Assembly (NCBI GenBank): GCA_024336345.1
Contig: JANFOG010000008.1
Span: 2,170,001-2,234,000, forward strand
Direction of reading: 5' to 3'
DNA: 64,000 bases
From: Mariannaea sp. PMI_226
Lineage: Eukaryota > Ascomycota > Sordariomycetes > Hypocreales > Nectriaceae
Shown here: positions 1-9,900 of the stretch, in pieces
How the letters are laid out: the number at the start of each line of letters is the position of its first letter
Position numbering within the stretch: the first letter of the stretch is position 1
Position numbers and translations under genes: made by a program
Notes under the pieces: generated by a model
The model's input: the letters and a program-made list of their open reading frames with translations, nothing else
Database searches by the model: none
What the model was told of the DNA's origin: nothing

Positions 1-528
1 AGATGCCCCAGTTGGCTTTTGGAAGGACATTTGGCTGATGGTACGGGGCTGGGGCCCCAAGAAGCACAAGACGGCTGAAGTTTAAAGAGCCGACATTTGA
101 GCGCAGGGAGCCTGCTCACTGACATTTATTTTCATATCCGATACAATCATATACATTAGAGACAACTTTGTATGAGGTTGAATAGAGAGTAGATCTTCTC
201 ATCTGAAATTCATGTAGAAAGTGAAAATGATACTTGTCGCCCATGTTGAAGATGTTGTACGTGTTGGATGCTAGCATCATGACCTAGCATAGTGGCTTGT
301 TAGCTTGTTTGTTACATGGGAGCTAGTACAGCCTCAGGCATGGCAAACCAGAGGCCGTTGTCAATGGCCCATATAAGGGATAGTTTAGGTAGGTCATTCA
401 GTTGTTGCGGGTATCCATCAACCTCGCCAATTATGACCTATACAGGCAAACACAGCCGACGGTGGGGACACAGTACTGGGATCTGCTCGTCTGAAGATGT
501 TTTTCAGGGGAACCTCGATCTACATAGG

Positions 529-777
529 TGTCACGGAACGTAGGGTCAAGAATGTAGGTGTAACGATGAGTGACTTCCCCAGACTACCTAATCCTATGAG
601 GGGTTTATATAAGGGATTTTCCCCTGAAGACGCCCCCCTGAATAGGGGAAGAGGGGCCGGGGGCCCCCCACAGGGGCCGCCGAGACCGGCTACTAAGATC
701 ACCCTATGGGTATATTACAGTGGGAGGCTTGAGGTATCTATAGGATCCATCTACATAGAGCTGGGCTCTCCGTGACA
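529..777. mobile_element. Solo LTR (249 bp) with 5-bp target duplication
   Basis: The element begins TGTCACGGA and ends TCCGTGACA, so its ends are perfect 9-bp inverted repeats of the TG...CA type. It is flanked on both sides by the same five bases, ATAGG (524-528 and 778-782). No internal retroelement sequence remains, so it is the product of LTR-LTR recombination. It contains a TATA-like stretch (TTATATAAGG near 605) and a C/G-rich tract near 640-680. Whether it is Ty1/copia or Ty3/gypsy cannot be told from the LTR alone. Confidence 0.85.
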
Positions 778-2266
778 ATAGGACATGGTAACTTATACGG
801 AACCTAATAAAGAAGTTTTTATACAACATATAATTCCCTTAGGTAGAGATCGACATGTTCTATGCCGCTATGATTTTTTTGTCATCTACTCTTACTTGAC
901 ATGAGGACGGACCATGAACACTCTGTAATTGGCTTGATACCATCAAGCGCTAAAACAATGTGTTGAACTCGCGTGACCTAAGAATTGCGGCTGATTAGTC
1001 ACATATAAGGGAGCATTTTCGTTACCTGGGTAGTCCGACGTCAGGCGAATCAGAAGACAATGAATTGAAACCCCCGTGTGTTCAAATGTTAGATTGTTCA
1101 TCATGTTCAACACCAATTGCATATGTTGATTTGGGCTATTTAGAGACCAGTATTTTCTGTCATACCCTTGATTGGATAATTCTGATTACGGTGATATATT
1201 CGTATTTGTGGCATGTATCTTTGTCTTATTTCTCTGAATTTTCCTACTGCGAAGGCTTCATTTTTGTCCTTTTGTGTGGTTTCCTTTGGTTATTTTCAGT
1301 ACCCCTCACCCAAACAAAGAATATCAATACGTACATAGCTTTGATGCAAGGATGTCCTAGAATACGGCGACCGCAACCTTCATTCATGTCTACTGTGCTG
1401 TTCCGTAACTGACCAAGCAGATGAATATCATTGACTAAGCGTGGCTGAATTGGCACTGCATATAAAACAACGGACAGCTGGGTCAGTCCATTCCGACAAT
1501 TAATTAACACTATTCATTCATATTGGTTGCTCAATTCACCTAAGAGCAGGACAATTGTCATTGCCACCCGGACCATGCTTTTTAATAACCGGAGCATTAC
1601 AAAATTTTGGACGATAAAACGACTGTTGAAGCTATCTCTATCGCCTACAATAGGCCTAGAGAACACTGGTACGATATCAAGTGACAGGGGCCAAGTTCAC
1701 CGTCAATTCGACCCCGCAACCCACCCTCAGGTCGGCCCAACGGGCATGAATAACTATTACTCATGGTAGCATTTGGCTCCTGGCCACGGGTAGCTGAATT
1801 GGGGAATGGGAGTTCCTTTACCCTTTGGGCTAAACAGCTTGCAGGTCATGAAGAAGCTCACCGTTTGAATTTCTCATCAGCCATAAGACAGTCATTGTCT
1901 CAAGGATCATTGTCTCCATATCTTCTGCCAAGCCTGACCTGCAGCTTATGAAGTGTGTATTAAGCTTATAAAGAGTATTTTAACCTTATAATAAAGAGTA
2001 GCTGGCCTTTCCGTATTTTGCAATATGTAATTATAAATGACGCACGATATTAGAAAAGAATTACATCAGATTTTGAATACGAATCATTTCCTGTTTACCA
2101 AGCAGTCTGGGAGCCATGCGGCCAAGGTGAAATAAGGAGCACCGTAATTAGTACCCGCGACAACTAGCTCGGGAGGAAGAGGGTTCCAATTCTTACTGGC
2201 ACACGACAGCAATTATCAAGGACGGAGGAGGAGGCTTAATATTCCTTTTGGGCACGCGGTAATCGC

Positions 2267-2275
2267 TATATAAAG
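2267..2275 (+). promoter_or_regulatory. TATA box of the small secreted protein gene
   Basis: TATATAAAG lies 94 bp upstream of the ATG at 2361, a normal fungal distance, and is followed by a pyrimidine-rich stretch. Confidence 0.6.
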
Positions 2276-2360
2276 TGGAGGGTTCACAGCTCATACTTTT
2301 CTCCGGTAAATCTTTCAAGCACCTCTGTTTTCAAAATTGAGCATCAAGAATACAACTAAG

Positions 2361-2776
2361 ATGCGTTTCACACCAATTATCGTCGCGTTAGCTTCTCTCC
2401 ATGGGTAAGGATCCCACAACGCTAAAAGAATAGAGGGTGTTACATTGGTTCTAATCTGCCAAAACTTCTTCAGCGTCCTAGCCGGCCATAACTGCAAGTG
2501 TCAGAGTCCAGATGGAACCGGCCCACAATGGAATGAAGCCACCATGAATTGTTGCAATAAGGCCCTGAATCAAGACTGTGCCTATGGTGTCAAGTTCCCG
2601 GGCCCAAACAATCAGGTATGATGTCACGTTAATCCATTAACATCTGCCTCTGTCAATGACCTAATACATCTTAGTGCTTGCCTGCTGCTGCGTCTCCAAA
2701 GAACTGCCTCAATAGTGGAGGGTTTGTAATTTGCTGCCAGAGATATGGTGCGCCTGGCGCATACTGCTGGAACTAA
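2361..2776 (+). CDS. Small secreted cysteine-rich protein (95 aa, 10 Cys)
   Basis: Three exons (2361-2404, 2474-2615, 2675-2776) join in frame through introns with GTAAGG...CAG and GTATGA...TAG ends. The product starts with a typical signal peptide (MRFTPIIVALASLHGVLA, cleavage probably just after the Ala). The mature part is about 77 residues with ten cysteines, two of them as CC pairs, enough for five disulphides. This is the form of a fungal effector, hydrophobin-like or antimicrobial protein. The spacing does not match the eight-Cys hydrophobin pattern, so I do not assign a family. A TATA box stands 94 bp upstream. The gene is missed by simple open-frame searches because its exons are short. 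Confidence 0.82.
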
Positions 2777-3191
2777 TGTAACGATAAAGAGTGTAGGAAG
2801 CTCTCATCCATAGTGTTTCAGCAGAACTGTTTTCTTGATATAGACCACTTATCCAAGCTGTACACACGCGTGACTCTACATCCCGTGATATGTCTCACTT
2901 AGCCATAGCAGATATCCTCAGTACCTTTCTATGAAACTGCCAAATGCTTGAAAGTCGCACTTATGAATACCCAAGACAGAGTTCCACGAAAAGAGGAGAA
3001 TAGAGATCCGTGGTATAAGCCTATTTACTCTATTGATGTCTCAATGTCATTGAAATCATGAAGCATTTGCGTCTTGAGAACTAGTCAAAATAGAATACAA
3101 GTCGTCCATATTGCATTTGCACCATCAGCACGTCTAAAAACCCTTCTTTCCTAGTCTCAAAAGGAGACCAATCTTTGCCCCTCTCCAGTGA
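2777..3191. other. Intergenic, convergent gene ends
   Basis: Shared 3' flank of the two secreted-protein genes. I see no gene, RNA or repeat in it. Confidence 0.5.
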
Positions 3192-4646
3192 CTAAGCGAC
3201 ATGACAGGGGAAGTTATTGTAGCTCGGACTGTAGAACTGGAGGTTGTGCTTGAGAGTAGGTATATCGCAAACATTCATTGTAGTGAAGCCGGGGGTGCGC
3301 ACACCAGCCTCAAAGATCAAATCGCCAACGCTGCCGTTACCATCTACAGACTGGGAGTTATCAGGCATTTGGTAACCGTTCTTATTCCCGTTCAGCTTGT
3401 ACGCATCCCAGGAGCTAATAACGAAGTCATCGAGCACTACGCCACCCCAGTTTCCACCATGGAGGTTGTCAAATGTTCCACCAGGCAGACCGTTAAGCTT
3501 CCACTTCCCAAGAACACCTCGATTGTTAGTATATTCCGGAGTGACAACATAGAATATCTTGTTGTCGTAGCACACGTGGGTCTGGGCTGCTGTGTTGTCA
3601 TCCATGTGATCCTTGAGATCGCCCTCAGCTAGGGAGTTGCACTCATTATCTGTCGCGAGGATGAAAGGGTGGTAGTTTCCCGGTGCCTGGCTCCATGCCG
3701 CAGGAATCATTTTGGTATAGATAATGTGTTGTGACTCAACCGTGAGCGAAGCGAGATCCGTATCAGTTTGGATGGCGCCCTGCACGCCATCCCGGAGGAG
3801 ACCGTGCAGAGTGCTGAGAGTATCGAAACTACCTTGGAACATTTGGTTCACGTAGTCGGCTTCAGCTGCCATCCATTTGCCGACAAATGTTCCCATTGCC
3901 GAGTTCAGATCGTTTTGTATGTCAGACTCGGTGGGCAGGTGGTCACGAGCGGTGGAAACGGCGAATGTGATGGCACTGTTAAATGCGTCCTTTGAGACAC
4001 CGCGCCAGTCATCGTTGCTGAAGATCTTGGCCGTCTTAATGATTGTGTTCCAGCTGTAGGCAGATCCGAGGCCAACAATAAAAGCAAATGACGTCAGAAT
4101 TTCTCGTAAAACTTGGCTACCGTCGTTAATCTGGGGGGCGAAAGTGTTGGTGAATTCTCCCAACTGGCTTTGCATCAGGTTCAATGCAGTGTTCAGGCTA
4201 TTGTATCGATTTTGGTGAATTTGGTGGATTGAGACGAAGGAGTTTATGATCAAATATCCGGCAGGATGGTTCGTATCGCTGCACTGAATCATGGTATTGC
4301 AAGTACCGTCACCAATATCCTGGCAGTTGAGATGCTCCGGGCCGTGGAAGAAGTTGCTGACCATCATGGGGAACGGAAGAAATACTTGGCCCGCGTCAGG
4401 CGCATCGTTGTTCCAGGAATTGGTCACGGCTTGCCATGCATGCTCACTATCAACAGCTGCCCAGCGAACATCAGGGCTGTAGGAGGCATCGGCGATTTCC
4501 TTGACTGTGCATTGGACTGTCCCCCAATCGCTTTGCGGTGAATTGGCAAGCAGCGAATTGCTGGTCGTCAGAGCTACAGGCCTTGGAGCAGCTGTGACGG
4601 AAAGGAGGAGCACAGCGAGTGCAAGAAGAGTATATGAGGCCGCCAT
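3192..4646 (-). CDS. Secreted protein of unknown function (484 aa)
   Basis: A single uninterrupted frame. I start it at the ATG at 4646 because this places a clean signal peptide (MAASYTLLALAVLLLSVTAA) at the N-terminus; an upstream ATG at 4688 would add 14 polar residues in front. The mature protein is rich in Asn, Asp, Ser and aromatic residues, has scattered cysteines and no transmembrane segment. The middle (about 150-280) is helical and Ala-rich; the C-terminal 130 residues are Gly/Asn/Asp-rich and probably beta-rich. I do not recognise the family. It is convergent with the small secreted protein, so two extracellular proteins are neighbours. Confidence 0.72.
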   Translation of the reverse strand: MAASYTLLALAVLLLSVTAAPRPVALTTSNSLLANSPQSDWGTVQCTVKEIADASYSPDVRWAAVDSEHAWQAVTNSWNNDAPDAGQVFLPFPMMVSNFFHGPEHLNCQDIGDGTCNTMIQCSDTNHPAGYLIINSFVSIHQIHQNRYNSLNTALNLMQSQLGEFTNTFAPQINDGSQVLREILTSFAFIVGLGSAYSWNTIIKTAKIFSNDDWRGVSKDAFNSAITFAVSTARDHLPTESDIQNDLNSAMGTFVGKWMAAEADYVNQMFQGSFDTLSTLHGLLRDGVQGAIQTDTDLASLTVESQHIIYTKMIPAAWSQAPGNYHPFILATDNECNSLAEGDLKDHMDDNTAAQTHVCYDNKIFYVVTPEYTNNRGVLGKWKLNGLPGGTFDNLHGGNWGGVVLDDFVISSWDAYKLNGNKNGYQMPDNSQSVDGNGSVGDLIFEAGVRTPGFTTMNVCDIPTLKHNLQFYSPSYNNFPCHVA

Positions 4647-5504
4647 GATAGTTTCTGATTTTGGGTTGTGCAATCTGGCATTCATCATTATCTTCTACTT
4701 CTTACATGGCCCTCTGAGCCCATTTATGTAATTCTTCAGGAGCCTGACCCTCATGCCTCCTGCTACTACAAAACGAAAACTAGCTTATTCTATCAAAGAA
4801 GTTGTCTATCATGGAAAATCGACCAGGAGTATCGAATAACCCCGGTGAGTGTCATCGGGGACCAAGAGAAAATTATCCATGTGGTGGTGAGGTGCCGTGT
4901 TCTAGTTTTCCTTCAAAGCTCTAGCATGCTATCAGTACTGTGGTATCATTTTCTTAGTCCAATTCTGAAGGTGTGTTTCAACTATTCATTAACGTTACCA
5001 CATTTTTCGTTACTAATCATCTCTGCTTTGATATCCTGGAACCGACCAACCGTGCGCAAGGAATGGTTCACGTGGGCTGATTCGCCAAGCCACCGTGGTT
5101 ATGAGGAGAGAAGTCAATTGGATGCTGCTTCGTACGAGGGTCATGCCAGCGGAACCCTTCCAATTTCCCTGCTTGCTTGCTTCGGTGTTGAGAAGGGAAA
5201 TAAACGTAATAATTCAGACTCAAGGCCAAACGGGACAATAAATCCCATACTTGAGAGTCATATGCTCGATTGTGGTAGTTGATCCTACCATTCGGTCATT
5301 GATAAGAGAAATCGCGCTTCATTCCAGCCATCGAGGCAATGAGTCGCGTAGTCATACTACCATAATCTAAGGCGATCATGCGGATTCATCTTCTTCTGAT
5401 CCAAGTACTAGAGTAGCTACGTACTTGTGGATATCAAAGCACCTCATACGTTTACATGGCAACATGGAATTAGGCATAGAAGATAGAGTTATTTCAATCG
5501 TATA
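4647..5504. other. Intergenic
   Basis: A 204-codon open frame (4668-5282) overlaps the 5' end of the secreted-protein gene on the other strand but shows no domain or codon bias. I see no other structure up to the inverted-repeat element at 5505. Confidence 0.5.
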
Positions 5505-6120
5505 CTAAGGCCCTGATCGTTAACGCCGGACTGAGTCCGTCAGGAATCTTTCTGGTACATCTGCCTGCCTAATTAGCTATGACTTTGACCAAGTTCCTTC
5601 TCCACATACCCTTATGTAAGTCTAACCCTTTGGAGATAACAGTCTTACCACCTTCGACAACCAGATCCTGGCGGGACTGTGTTTTCTGTGACTTCAATAC
5701 TATACTTATAGCCAGTCCTTGAGAGACTTCCAGACGACGAAAATAGCAGTCAGAATCTGCTTCCCAATTATCAACTAGTAGCCAGACCACCAATAAGTAT
5801 AGTCCTTCAAGAGGTTGGAGTTAAATAGCTCTACAATCTTTTAGAGTCCGACTAGCAAAAATTACCATTAAAGTGGGGTTTTTCTAATAATTAGGTAATA
5901 TTTAGCATTCCGAGAGACCCTTACTAGTTTAAGACATTATCTACAAGGGTTAAAGTCACATCCCAAAGGATTATGAAAGTGGGATGTTCTTTTTTTCTTA
6001 CGGAGTATATAGCAAAATCCACATATAAATTGGGGGAAAGTAGCGTCTTGGCATGAGTTATATAATTATATAGCAGCTGACGGACTCATTCAGTCCGGCG
6101 TCACCGACCAGGGCCTTGAG
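5505..6120. mobile_element. 616-bp non-autonomous TIR element (MITE-like)
   Basis: Left end CTAAGGCCCTGATCG and right end (reverse complement) CTCAAGGCCCTGGTCGG are inverted repeats. They continue inward with GACGCCGGACTGA...GTCCGTCAG, so each terminal repeat is about 40 bp with a few mismatches and a 4-5 bp insertion. The dinucleotide TA flanks both ends (5503-5504, 6121-6122), as expected for Tc1/mariner-type insertion. The interior is AT-rich and has no transposase frame, so it would need a transposase in trans. Confidence 0.75.
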
Positions 6121-6230
6121 TAGTTAATCCTTGGTCTTTTCGGCTTTTCGTCGGAGTGGAGCTGCTCCTCGAACCAGCATGCAGATTGATGAAGCCCGAC
6201 ACATCTGTCAAACAACTGAAAACCCAAGCT

Positions 6231-6310
6231 GAAAAAAAAAAGAAAAAAGAAGAAAGAAAAGAAAAGAAAAGAAACAAAAAGCCAAACAAACGAAAGAAAA
6301 AAAGAGGAAA
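6231..6310 (+). repeat. Purine-rich low-complexity tract
   Basis: About 80 bases of almost pure A/G. On the minus strand it reads as T-rich runs just 3' of the tRNA-Leu gene and can supply the RNA polymerase III terminator. Confidence 0.7.
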
Positions 6311-6312
6311 AT

Positions 6313-6419
6313 TGAACAGAGTGAGATTCGAACTCACGCCTCTTACGAGACTGCGAAAGTCGTTACTAGTTGAAGATCCAACCTGAACACAGCGCCTTAG
6401 ACCGCTCGGCCATCTGTCC
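6313..6419 (-). tRNA. tRNA-Leu (anticodon CAG) with intron
   Basis: On the minus strand the gene reads GGACAGA...TCTGTTC for the acceptor stem, with one G-T pair and discriminator A. The D arm contains TGGCCGAGCGGTCTAAGGC (also the A box). The anticodon stem is CTGTG/CGCAG, the long variable arm is leucine-type, and the T arm is GTGAG-TTCGAAT-CTCAC (B box). The anticodon CAG is at 6383-6385 and an intron of about 25 nt (roughly 6357-6381) interrupts the loop just 3' of it. T-rich sequence follows on the minus strand. Confidence 0.92.
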
Positions 6420-6970
6420 TGACGATGCTGCAGGTTCCGAAATTCAGTCTCAAGAAGGTAAACGCGTGAATTTGATGCCCTTCAGGGTAGTGGCTGTAGA
6501 AATCTGCCTCGTTCTCTGAGTGCTGGAGGTGGGTTCTCACTCACCTCACTTATTTTAGTTGCCTAACTGATCAGCAGCTAGACTAACTTAGATGGTAAAC
6601 ATGAAACAAAGCTGCAAGTCTTGAGTGGATAAACATAATGGTGTACATCCCTTTAGGGGGGGGTGGTAAGGCAACATGGCCGTACCAGGCCCCAGGGTAG
6701 GTTACTACCCTGGTAGGTGATCCATAACATCAGAGGTACGCACAAAACCATATATACAGTACAGATTAAAGGCAAACGTGATATAGCGACTAAATTCAGG
6801 TTCTATTATGTACTGAGGGGGATCATCGGGACTTTGATTGTACGCAAACTTAGCAGGAAATGAAAGTATCGTCCAGCGTCCTGTCTCTAATTTGTGAATA
6901 TCTTTGAGCCGGTACGGAAATGTTGCCTGACCACTCCTAAAGGGATAACGCGTCTTCTACTTGCGTCTGT
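6420..6970. other. Intergenic between tRNA-Leu and the CHAT gene
   Basis: 3' flank of the CHAT gene. It holds a perfect 9-bp hairpin (6692-6713) and a short G run near 6656. I see no coding sequence. Confidence 0.5.
6692..6713. repeat. Perfect hairpin, 9-bp stem, 4-nt loop
   Basis: CCAGGGTAG and CTACCCTGG pair perfectly around the loop GTTA. It lies about 260 bp past the stop codon of the CHAT-protein gene, so it could sit in that mRNA's 3' end. No function is proven. Confidence 0.5.
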
Positions 6971-9900
6971 CTAGCCCCCAAAGTGAACAAATGGCGCCCA
7001 CTCCGGCCATTCAGCGTCCCTCCTCTCGCCATGAACAAGCCTCGCACGTCTCAGATTCTCCGACCCTCCCCCCGATTGATCTCGAGCAAGCCATTTGTCT
7101 CGCAGCTCTCTAATAGCGTGATGAAGCGCAGAACTGATATCAATATCTTCTAATCTGTCGCCAAATGCACGAGAATATACCATCGTCGCCACCTCTACGC
7201 AGGCCTGGTCGTGAACGTGCCAAATAGCTCCCACAACGTGTGCGAAGCCAACAAGTTGAAAGGCCCTTGGCATGTGAATGGCCTCATCAGTGTGAACCCA
7301 GTCTTGGAGACTCCCAGTCCCACAAGTGGACAGAAACGCGAAAAGGCGTGAACTGTTTCGCCCGATGGCCTCTTGGATGCTCTGCAGCGTCAGGGGATCC
7401 TTTTCCCAGTCTCTCAGCAAAAGACTGCTCCTTAGCGGGTTGTTGGTGTCGATGTGCCCGTGACCAGCGAAATGAAATATGTCACATCTTTGCAACTCAG
7501 AGATGACTGCCTCCTTCAAATCTACCGACCGAGTACAATTGACTCCAGCTGCTCCAAAGGCGTTTTCTACTGCCCTCATCTCATGGTCCACATAGGGCAA
7601 GGCAGAGTACTTTGGTGCCTCAATCACGCCAACCAAAAGCGCCTCCAGGGGTTCATTCGTGATATATGTATTATTCCTGTAGAGGATAGTGCTGACAGAT
7701 GAACTATAAGAGGAAATCACACGATCTAGGCTGGATTCTCGTGGCATATTTGAGTGGTATCCTGCCGCGTGTAATGGGAAGCCCACGAGTAGACCGGTCG
7801 GAATCCACCAGACTTCAGGCCAGGAATCGTCGGATGAAGGTAGCTCAACAAATCCTAATTCGCCGAGGATTGGCGAGACAACGGCGTCCCAGAGCCAGTT
7901 CAGGGTAGACATGGAGCCAACACTCTTTCCAGATCGATCAATCAGTTCCGAGTGGGAGAGCTTTGCCAAATTCAGTGCGGTTACTTTATCCTCTGTGATG
8001 ATCAATGCATCGCAGCCATGCACACTAACGTTGATTGCAACCAGGGAACCATTTCCGGCTGCGGACTTCATCTCTTGTTCAGAAACCAGGGTTGGAAACT
8101 GTTCAAAAGAAGGCTCAGAACGGATCGTCTGCATAATCTGCGCCATCAACCCATTGGCCACCTGACGTTGGAGAGCTCGCCGCTGTGGAGCGACGGAATA
8201 GCTGCTAGCATTGATGTGCAGGGAATCCCCATGAATTGAGTGCAGCTTCTCACAACTATCCGCGAACCGCGCCGCTAGATCCGGATAGAGACGACTTAGT
8301 CGCCGAAAGTAGGGACTTGAGCCTTGGAATGAATCCTCGAGTACAACACGACCAATCTCGAGCTTCTGGAGTGCAATCCACGGAGCTTTACCGGCGCGAA
8401 GGGCAATTGCTGCTGCATCCGAAGCCAGTCCAGCAGAGTCCTGGATCAAACGCTGCCTATCTGAGGTTCTCAAGACTGATGGAGTCAAATAGCTGATGAG
8501 GCCGATTGCTGTCTCGGCATGCTCCATTGCTAGGTCCGGATCTTCCAAGATATTCGGAGAGGATAGAAGCCTGCGACCAGCAGCGACTCTTTCAGTAATA
8601 GGAGATGTTGTGTCATGTAGGGCAGAAAGGTAGTACGCTCTCATCTGCTCAACCGTTATGGCATCGCCGGAGATTTCGTATTTCAATTCCAGCAGGTTGC
8701 CTTGGAGTAACAATAGCTCTGCTGCACCTGGGTTCGGCTTTGAGGTTAAGGCAACTGCATGGGCACCCACTGAAATCGCCTCATCAAGAACCTCGAGTGA
8801 TCTTGTATGCATGAACCTAACCTTCAGAATGGTCATCAGTGTATGGAGACGAGCAACTTCAACCAAATCGCCCGATCGTTCAATTCCGCTTGTCGCCTCA
8901 CGACCAAGAGCTTCGGCCTTATTAAGGTCATCAATCTTCTCTTCCTTTAAGAATCTGTCTAGAAGCCTGATGGCGAGGCTATTCAGCGTCATCGGGTGCC
9001 TTTCGAAGTCCATTTCGATAGAAGTCTGTAGTAACTCGATTGATTCATCCAAATTCTTCATGGCAAGTCTGGAGTGCATCTCTCCTAGCAAATTCCCCAG
9101 GTCTCTCGCCAGTTTCGACCAGTCGCAACTTTGACGAGACGTCATATCAAGGGCATGACGTAAAACTCTGGTTGCCTCTGTTAGATCGGGGAGCTTACCC
9201 GTTACCCAATATCTTCGAGTGAGCTGAGTGGCGAGGATCCTCTCTGTAATGAGGTAGTCACTCTGATCCTGAGATAGAAGTGAGAGAGCATCCATACTCA
9301 AATTGATGCTCTCGTTCAGATCCGAAATATGTCCACTGGTCACGTACGATTGTTCCAGTTGAACGGCCAAGTTTCGAGCAATGATAGGATAGCCTGGATC
9401 GGGACGTCGCTTCAAATTGAGAGCTTGTCGTAAATAAGAAATACCCTCCGTGCGGTCTTCGCTCGATGTATATTTCGAAAGGTCACCAAGAAGTCTCCCC
9501 AAGTCGTTCAACATGATTGCATTTGGGGAGCCAGTCCCTATCCCCATCCATTCGCGAGCCCCCTTCGTTGACCGAATCGCCGTATTTAGGTCCGATTCAC
9601 TGTTGGAATGGAGGAAGCTTTCGTATGAAACATATGCCAGATTAACAAGATTTTCGCATAGGGCAGGGTGATCTACCTCCATGGGGGTGGAGGCTTCCCG
9701 TGACAGATCGAAAGCTTCTTGGAGACGAGGAAGATAAGGTCCTGGGAGTTCGGAACTTTCACAAAGATAAACCGCAAGACAGCGGAGAAGGATACACCGA
9801 TAAGTAGAGCCTTCTTGAATATCTTTGAGAGCATCCCTGCCTAGTTCGATTGCCCGGTTCAGGTCCTTCAGTCTACCCGCTATCATAAATCTTTTCCAGC

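Larger units (their letters stand above)
1..2360. other. Gene-poor left flank
   Basis: No convincing coding region is visible. The open frames here (largest 115 codons at 1065-1412) have no family features, no signal peptide and no sensible codon pattern. The stretch contains one solo LTR (529-777) and, at its right end, the TATA box of the small secreted protein gene. The rest is AT-rich unique-looking sequence. Confidence 0.6.

Noticed and set aside
4668..5282. 204-codon open frame
   Set aside because: Overlaps the secreted-protein gene antisense at its start and shows no recognisable features.
8658..9134. 158-codon frame on the opposite strand of the CHAT gene
   Set aside because: Antisense shadow of the TPR region, which is a strong coding frame.
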